Source of the DNA: Streptococcus pseudopneumoniae
Lineage (GTDB): Bacteria; Bacillota; Bacilli; Lactobacillales; Streptococcaceae
Direction: 5' to 3'
Assembly (NCBI RefSeq): GCF_001074975.1
Contig: NZ_JUUO01000136.1
Coordinates: 1-52,032, forward strand
Length of the DNA: 52,032 nt
Positions 47,667 to 52,032 of this stretch are shown here, in pieces (the first letter of the stretch is position 1; the number at the start of each line of letters is the position of its first letter). The notes under the pieces were generated by a model, which saw nothing but the letters and a program-made list of their open reading frames with translations, was not told where the DNA came from and searched no databases. A program made the translations under genes and the position numbers.

Positions 47667-49001
47667 TTAGACTGTTAAAAATTCCTCTAAATCACTGAGG
47701 GCACGCTCAGCAATTTTTTCATAACGAGCCTTCTTATCACGGATACGCTCGCCTTCCAACTCCTTGATGATTCCAAAGTTGACATTCATTGGTTGGAAAT
47801 GTTTGCTGTCGGCATGGGTGATGTAATGAGCTAAGCTTCCAATCGCTGTCGTCTCTGGGAAGATAGCCTCGCTTTCTCCCTTGAAAAGACGAGCTGCGTT
47901 AATTCCCGCAACTAATCCTGACGCTGCTGACTCTACATAGCCTTCCACACCTGTCATCTGACCAGCAAAGAAGAGATTTGGTTGTTTCTTAGAACGGTAA
48001 GTCTGCTCAAGAAGATTTGGTGAATCCATGTAAGAATTGCGATGCATAACACCATAACGGACAAACTCGGCATTTTCAAGACCTGGAATCATTTGGAAGA
48101 CACGCTTTTGTTCTCCCCATTTGAGGTGGGTCTGGAAACCAACGATATTGTAGAGACTACCAGCCGCGTTGTCCTGACGAAGCTGAACAACCGCATACGG
48201 TGTTTTAAATTCTCCATCACGAGGGCCTGTGTAGTCGTCCGGATACTCAAGACCAACTGGTTTCATAGGACCGTAAAGCATAGTTTTAATCCCTCGTTTT
48301 GCCATGACTTCGATTGGCATACAACCTTCAAAGTACTTTTCTTTCTCAAAAGAATTAAGCGGTGCTTCTTCCGCATTGACCAGGGCTTCATGGAAATCCA
48401 TAAACTCTTGCTTGGTCATTGGAGCATTGAGGTAGGCAGCTTCTCCCTTATCATAACGAGACTTGAGATAGACCTTGCTCATATCTATAGTATTGACATC
48501 GATAATAGGCGCTGCCGCGTCGTAGAAATAGAAACCATCGCAGTCATTGAGAGCATGAATCTTTTCAGCTAGAGCATCGCTGGTCAAAGGACCAGTCGCC
48601 ACAACTGTGATAACATCTGTTGGTAATTCTGTAATTTCATCACGAACCACTTCAATCAAGGGATGGTTGGCAACTTTTTCGGTCACCATTTGGGAGAAAC
48701 CATCACGGTCCACCGCAAGGGCACCGCCTGCAGGAACTCGTGTAGCCTCAGCAGATTCCAAGATGACAGAACCCAAGCGACGCATTTCTTCCTTGAGGAG
48801 GCCAACAGCATTTGTCAAGGCATCCCCACGAAGAGAATTGGAACAAACCAACTCAGCAAAATTGTCTGTTTTGTGCTGGGGTGTTGACTTGACACCACGC
48901 ATTTCATAAAGTTTAACTGGAATACCACGCTCTGCGATTTGGTAGGCTGCTTCAGAACCTGCCAAACCAGCACCGATAACATTGATATAAGATTGAGACA
49001 C
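47667..49001 (-). CDS. trmFO: Folate-dependent tRNA (uracil-54-C5) methyltransferase TrmFO
   Basis: FAD- and methylenetetrahydrofolate-dependent enzyme making T54 in tRNA. 444 residues from a GTG start (49001): (M)[20 protein letters not shown] gives the FAD dinucleotide motif at the very start, as expected, and AGAGG lies about 10 nt upstream. A longer in-frame ATG would add 24 residues from the leader. Other landmarks: [10 protein letters not shown] (catalytic Cys region) and [19 protein letters not shown]. Confidence 0.94.
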   Translation of the reverse strand: MSQSYINVIGAGLAGSEAAYQIAERGIPVKLYEMRGVKSTPQHKTDNFAELVCSNSLRGDALTNAVGLLKEEMRRLGSVILESAEATRVPAGGALAVDRDGFSQMVTEKVANHPLIEVVRDEITELPTDVITVVATGPLTSDALAEKIHALNDCDGFYFYDAAAPIIDVNTIDMSKVYLKSRYDKGEAAYLNAPMTKQEFMDFHEALVNAEEAPLNSFEKEKYFEGCMPIEVMAKRGIKTMLYGPMKPVGLEYPDDYTGPRDGEFKTPYAVVQLRQDNAAGSLYNIVGFQTHLKWGEQKRVFQMIPGLENAEFVRYGVMHRNSYMDSPNLLEQTYRSKKQPNLFFAGQMTGVEGYVESAASGLVAGINAARLFKGESEAIFPETTAIGSLAHYITHADSKHFQPMNVNFGIIKELEGERIRDKKARYEKIAERALSDLEEFLTV

Positions 49002-49097
49002 GACACTAATACCTCTTTGGGTGGAACCTAAGTTCATATCAAAACAAGGCACTGGCTTGTTTAACACCCACAAATCTTTCTATTTTTTTCTTTTACT

Positions 49098-49125
49098 AGT
49101 ATAACAAAAAAAGGGAAGAAGGCAA
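49098..49125 (-). promoter_or_regulatory. Possible trmFO promoter
   Basis: Minus strand TATACT (49098-49103), 16-nt spacer, TTGCCT (49120-49125); the -35 lies in the loop of the rsmI terminator. Confidence 0.4.
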
Positions 49126-49133
49126 ACTTCCCT
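49106..49133 (-). terminator. rsmI (tmk operon) terminator
   Basis: AGGGAAG (49112-49118) pairs with CTTCCCT (49127-49133), followed by seven Ts on the minus strand. It starts right after the rsmI stop. Confidence 0.82.
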
Positions 49134-49135
49134 GT

Positions 49136-50005
49136 TTAGTCATTTTCTTCCCAGTCGTGGTAGGCAGCGTAGAGCTGACTTTTATTCCACTGATAAATCT
49201 TTGCGACTTCCTTAATGGCTTGATTTTTCTTCATACCTTGCTGTATGCGGGCTTGGATTTCTAAGAACAAGTCTTCCTCGTCTTTTTCCTCCACATCCTG
49301 ACTGGCACCTTCCACGATGAGAAGGCATTCACCCTTAAGTGGCGTTTCAGCGATACTTTCCAGCAATTCAGAAATGGTACCTCTTTGGTATTCTTCATAG
49401 ATTTTGGTCAATTCCCTGACCAAAACGACCGAGCGGTCACCGTAGATTTCTAGCATATTTTCTAACGTATCTGACACACGATGGGGAGATTCATAGAAAA
49501 TCTGAGTTTCAGGATAATCTTTTTTTGAGTCGAAAAATTGCTTTTGCTGGCCTGATTTTCTGGGTAAAAAGCCGTAAAAGATATGTGGCTGTGGCGCTAA
49601 ACCACTGGCAATCAAGGCAGAAATTCCTGCAGAGGCACCTGGAACAGTCACAACCGCAATTTCTTCCTCAATGGCTGCCTTAACCAAATCATGACCAGGG
49701 TCTGAGATGCTAGGCAGACCCGCATCAGAAACCTGAGCAATACTTTGTCCTGCTTTCAGGAAACTAATCAAATCAGGAATCTTTTCCTTGGCATTGTGCT
49801 CATGAAAACTGATTTGCTTGGTAGTAATGTCAAAATGCTTGAGCAATAGACCTGTATTGCGCGTATCCTCAGCAGCAATCCAATCCACTTCTTTCAAGGT
49901 CTGGATAGCTCGAAAGGTCATATCATCTAAATTACCAATCGGCGTCGCCACTAGGTAAAGCTTGCCATAGGGAGACTGCCCCTTAAAACTTTTTTGAATC
50001 TGCAT
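49136..50005 (-). CDS. rsmI: 16S rRNA 2'-O-ribose C1402 methyltransferase
   Basis: 289-residue SAM enzyme of the tetrapyrrole-methylase fold. LYLVATPIGNLDDMTFRA at the start, AAEDTRNTGLLLKHFDI, and the SDAGLPSISDPGHDLV loop are family hallmarks. GGGAG lies about 6 nt before the ATG, 2 nt after yabA. Last gene of tmk-holB-yabA-rsmI. Confidence 0.95.
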   Translation of the reverse strand: MQIQKSFKGQSPYGKLYLVATPIGNLDDMTFRAIQTLKEVDWIAAEDTRNTGLLLKHFDITTKQISFHEHNAKEKIPDLISFLKAGQSIAQVSDAGLPSISDPGHDLVKAAIEEEIAVVTVPGASAGISALIASGLAPQPHIFYGFLPRKSGQQKQFFDSKKDYPETQIFYESPHRVSDTLENMLEIYGDRSVVLVRELTKIYEEYQRGTISELLESIAETPLKGECLLIVEGASQDVEEKDEEDLFLEIQARIQQGMKKNQAIKEVAKIYQWNKSQLYAAYHDWEEND

Positions 50006-50007
50006 GC

Positions 50008-50325
50008 CTACTCCCTATATAACAACTCATCACAGAACATACATTCCTCGTCCTGCTCTCGACGTTGTCCATAAAAATCATTACAAACGTGAAATCCATC
50101 ACGGTAAATGCGACGGACACTTTCGCGAACATGCTTGGCCTTGACAGGAGCGTCTGCTTCCACCTCACCCAAGCGTTCGCGCAACTTACTATTTTCCAAG
50201 CGAAGAGCTGTATTTTCTTCTACCAGGCTCTTGAGATTTTTCTTAATGGCTTCCACATCGGCCAAGGTCACCAATAACTGTTGGGAAAAATCATCCAGCG
50301 CGTCAAATAATTCTTTTTTGTCCAT
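50008..50325 (-). CDS. yabA: Replication initiation control protein YabA
   Basis: 105-residue regulator that bridges DnaA and the sliding clamp and limits re-initiation. N-terminal coiled coil ([21 protein letters not shown]) for tetramer formation, and a C-terminal zinc site of the form HxC ... CxxC: His79, Cys81, Cys95, Cys98. It lies 39 nt after holB. Confidence 0.93.
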
Positions 50326-50364
50326 AAAACAGCCCTTTCCTTTCTTTATCGTTCATTTTTGAAT

Positions 50365-51255
50365 TTATATTTCTTTCAAGACCAGATATTCCATGGCATT
50401 TTGAAAGCTGACATTAGTCTGCCACATTTTCCTAGCTTCTAGCAAATCTTGTAAAATCACTCTTACTCTTGCTTGTAGGATATCTTGTCCACAGAGGACT
50501 TCAAGAATCCGTAAAACCTGATCCTGTTTTTCCTTGTCATCCGCCAAGTTGGCTAATTTAGCAACCTGCAGATAACTTTCTTTTTTCTTAGCTACTAACC
50601 ACGTCAGCAGGCGTTCACTTTCATCAACCAAGGTCCAAAAGCTTGCCTGATTGGCTAACTTTTCTGCTTCAGCTCGCGATTGAGCAAACTGGGCTAAAAG
50701 AGTCGCTTTTTTCTTAACCAATCCCATTTGTTCTAAGAGCAAGATGAGCTTTTCTTCTTGCTTTTTAAAATGGAAAATCTGGGTTCGACTACGGATGGTC
50801 GGTAAAATCTTTTCCTCATCACTGGTCAAGAAGAAAATGTAAACCTCACTCTGGGGTTCTTCAATGACCTTGAGCAGAGAATTAGCTGCGTTGGGATGCA
50901 TCTTTTCCGCTTGCTCAATAATAAAGACCTGTTGCTGGCTTTCAATCCCTGCTTGAGAAAACTGCCCCACCAATTCTCGAATCCGTTCTGTCTTGATGAC
51001 CTGATTGACCGGCTTAATCAAAGTAACATCGGGAAATTCTCCCTGTTCAATCAGCTTACAATTTCGGCATTTCTCACATGGCAACACGCCTACTTTATCC
51101 GTACAAAAGAGGCTCTTAGCCAAAAATTGCGCCATTTCCAAGCTTCCAAAGAAACCTGAAAAGAGATAGGCGTGATTGAGCTGATTTTGTTCTAGGATAC
51201 GGACAAAGCGGTCAAACTGAGCTGGCTGCCAAGCCTTTAGTTGATCTTGTTTCAT
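50365..51255 (-). CDS. holB: DNA polymerase III delta' subunit
   Basis: Clamp-loader subunit, 296 residues. The zinc module CEKCRNC is present, and the P-loop position reads [11 protein letters not shown], without the GKT, as expected for non-hydrolysing delta'. Sensor region: [19 protein letters not shown]. Its ATG overlaps the tmk stop by 4 nt. Confidence 0.93.
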   Translation of the reverse strand: MKQDQLKAWQPAQFDRFVRILEQNQLNHAYLFSGFFGSLEMAQFLAKSLFCTDKVGVLPCEKCRNCKLIEQGEFPDVTLIKPVNQVIKTERIRELVGQFSQAGIESQQQVFIIEQAEKMHPNAANSLLKVIEEPQSEVYIFFLTSDEEKILPTIRSRTQIFHFKKQEEKLILLLEQMGLVKKKATLLAQFAQSRAEAEKLANQASFWTLVDESERLLTWLVAKKKESYLQVAKLANLADDKEKQDQVLRILEVLCGQDILQARVRVILQDLLEARKMWQTNVSFQNAMEYLVLKEI

Positions 51256-51890
51256 CTTGTCAAGCCCATTCTGTCAAACAAGACAGCCTTGGTAGTTTCC
51301 ACAACCTGCTCCAAAGGGCGACTAGCATCAATCTTGACAATACGATTGCCTTCTTTGTCCAGAAGAGAAAGGTAGCCTTGACGAACTTTTTTATGCAAGT
51401 CCAACCCTTCCAAGTCCAAACGATTGACCTCACGATTGCTATTCGCAGCTATGCGAGCCAGCCCTTCTTCCACCTCGATATCAAAATAAAGAGTCAAATC
51501 AGGTTTCAGTCCATCTGTCGCAAACTCATTAAGCCAATCAATCGCTTCTATATCTAAACCACGCCCAAAGCCCTGATAGGCAACTGAACTGTCAATAAAG
51601 CGGTCCATAATAACCAGTTTTCCAGCTGCAAGCGCTGGAAGAACTTTTTCAACCAAGTGCTGCCTGCGACTGGCGATATAGAGAAGGAGCTCTGTCTTCG
51701 CATCCATCTGAGTATGACTTGGATCCAAAATTACTTCCCGAATCTTCTCCCCAATCAAGACTCCGCCTGGCTCACGGGTTGTCAGCACTTCTACCCCTTT
51801 TTCCTCTAAAATTGGGAGCAAGGCCTCTAAAACACTGGTCTTTCCTGCTCCCTCTGGTCCCTCAAGAGAGACTAAAAATCCTTTTGACAT
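51252..51890 (-). CDS. tmk: Thymidylate kinase
   Basis: Phosphorylates dTMP to dTDP. 212 residues; P-loop [10 protein letters not shown] (about residues 10-19), [12 protein letters not shown] (substrate site), TREPGG. Heads the operon with holB, yabA and rsmI. The ribosome site is weak (ATGAG). A -10 TAGAAT lies about 31 nt upstream. Confidence 0.96.
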   Translation of the reverse strand: MSKGFLVSLEGPEGAGKTSVLEALLPILEEKGVEVLTTREPGGVLIGEKIREVILDPSHTQMDAKTELLLYIASRRQHLVEKVLPALAAGKLVIMDRFIDSSVAYQGFGRGLDIEAIDWLNEFATDGLKPDLTLYFDIEVEEGLARIAANSNREVNRLDLEGLDLHKKVRQGYLSLLDKEGNRIVKIDASRPLEQVVETTKAVLFDRMGLTR

Positions 51891-51920
51891 GTCTAACTCA
51901 TTTCTTTTTTCACTACTTCT

Positions 51921-51951
51921 ATTCTATCAAAAAAATAGGTGTTTGTGACAA
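51921..51951 (-). promoter_or_regulatory. tmk operon promoter
   Basis: Minus strand TGaTAGAAT (hexamer 51921-51926), with TTGTCA at 51946-51951 after a long 19-nt spacer. Confidence 0.5.
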
Positions 51952-51971
51952 TCTTTTTGTCTTCTCATTTC

Positions 51972-52032
51972 ATACTCAATGAAAATCAAAGAGCAAACTA
52001 GGAAACTAGCCGCAGGCTGTACTTGAGTACGG
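51972..52032 (-). repeat. BOX repeat, cut by the window edge
   Basis: Starts ATACTCAATGAAAATC, the boxC end in reverse, and runs through CTAGCCGCAGGCTGTACTTG into the first bases of boxA before the window stops. It is in the opposite orientation to the element at 14651-14754 and lies upstream of tmk. Confidence 0.85.

Noticed and set aside
48042..48572. 176-aa open frame antisense to trmFO
   Set aside because: Shadow of a conserved gene; no ribosome site, unlikely composition.
49002..49073. 24-residue N-terminal extension of TrmFO from an upstream ATG
   Set aside because: The FAD motif should be at the very N-terminus, and AGAGG supports the GTG at 49001.

Overview
This is a low-GC Firmicute chromosome segment from the Streptococcus mitis/pneumoniae group. 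The evidence is a BOX repeat (boxA-boxC) at 14651-14754 and a second, cut one at the right edge, ComX-type com-boxes (TACGAATA) upstream of coiA and comEA, and pneumococcal-style genes (cpoA, pavA, pmrA, prsA/ppmA, coiA, comEA/comEC). Only two genes run on the + strand (lysS and pavA); nearly everything else runs on the - strand. I found no rRNA, tRNA, CRISPR array, prophage or intact insertion sequence. It is mostly a dense housekeeping region, and the unusual content lies in leaders, start sites and small genes.

Layout. 1-4.1 kb: lysS, convergent with an amino-acid ABC importer (permease, ATPase, lipoprotein). 4.1-8.6 kb: the glycolipid/cell-envelope cluster cpoA, diacylglycerol glucosyltransferase, a PspC-domain protein, a 44-aa membrane peptide, obgE and a 51-aa ORF. 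8.6-11.9 kb: dnaG-rpoD-DUF59. 11.9-15.1 kb: a tryptophan-type ABC importer (trpX-trpY-trpZ) behind a T-box leader carrying a BOX insertion. 15.1-19.1 kb: ftsW-ppc. 19.2-23.8 kb: coiA-pepF-O-methyltransferase and prsA. 23.8-32.4 kb: ybeY-dgkA-era-mutM-coaE-pmrA-rpmG-secG, then rnr-smpB-tehB. 32.5-34.2 kb: pavA, divergent. 34.3-36.3 kb: pyrK-pyrDb behind a PyrR-type attenuator. 36.3-38.1 kb: gloA and infC-rpmI-rplT behind an L20-type leader. 38.2-40.3 kb: an ABC exporter pair next to a decayed small secreted-peptide gene. 40.4-43.3 kb: comEA-comEC. 43.3-52 kb: a GNAT gene, phoH, yozE-like, cvfB, frr, pyrH, trmFO, rsmI, yabA, holB, tmk.

How the genes work together. Several operons pair related functions: rnr with smpB (trans-translation and RNA decay), pyrH with frr, pyrK with pyrDb, dnaG with rpoD, tmk with holB and yabA (replication), and cpoA with its glucosyltransferase partner (membrane glycolipids). 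Late competence functions are split between coiA (recombination) and comEA/comEC (DNA uptake); both loci have a com-box directly downstream of the previous gene's terminator. Gene order joins blocks that, as I recall, are separate in reference pneumococcal genomes (lysS/ABC, obgE...ftsW, prsA...tmk). This suggests a rearranged pneumococcus or, more likely, a close relative such as S. mitis; that is inference from memory, not a database comparison.

No clearly new system was found. The items most worth a second look are the decayed peptide gene beside its ABC pair, the degraded metal-site motifs of ComEC, the apparently leaderless cpoA, the BOX element inside the tryptophan T-box leader, and a terminator-like hairpin directly before obgE.
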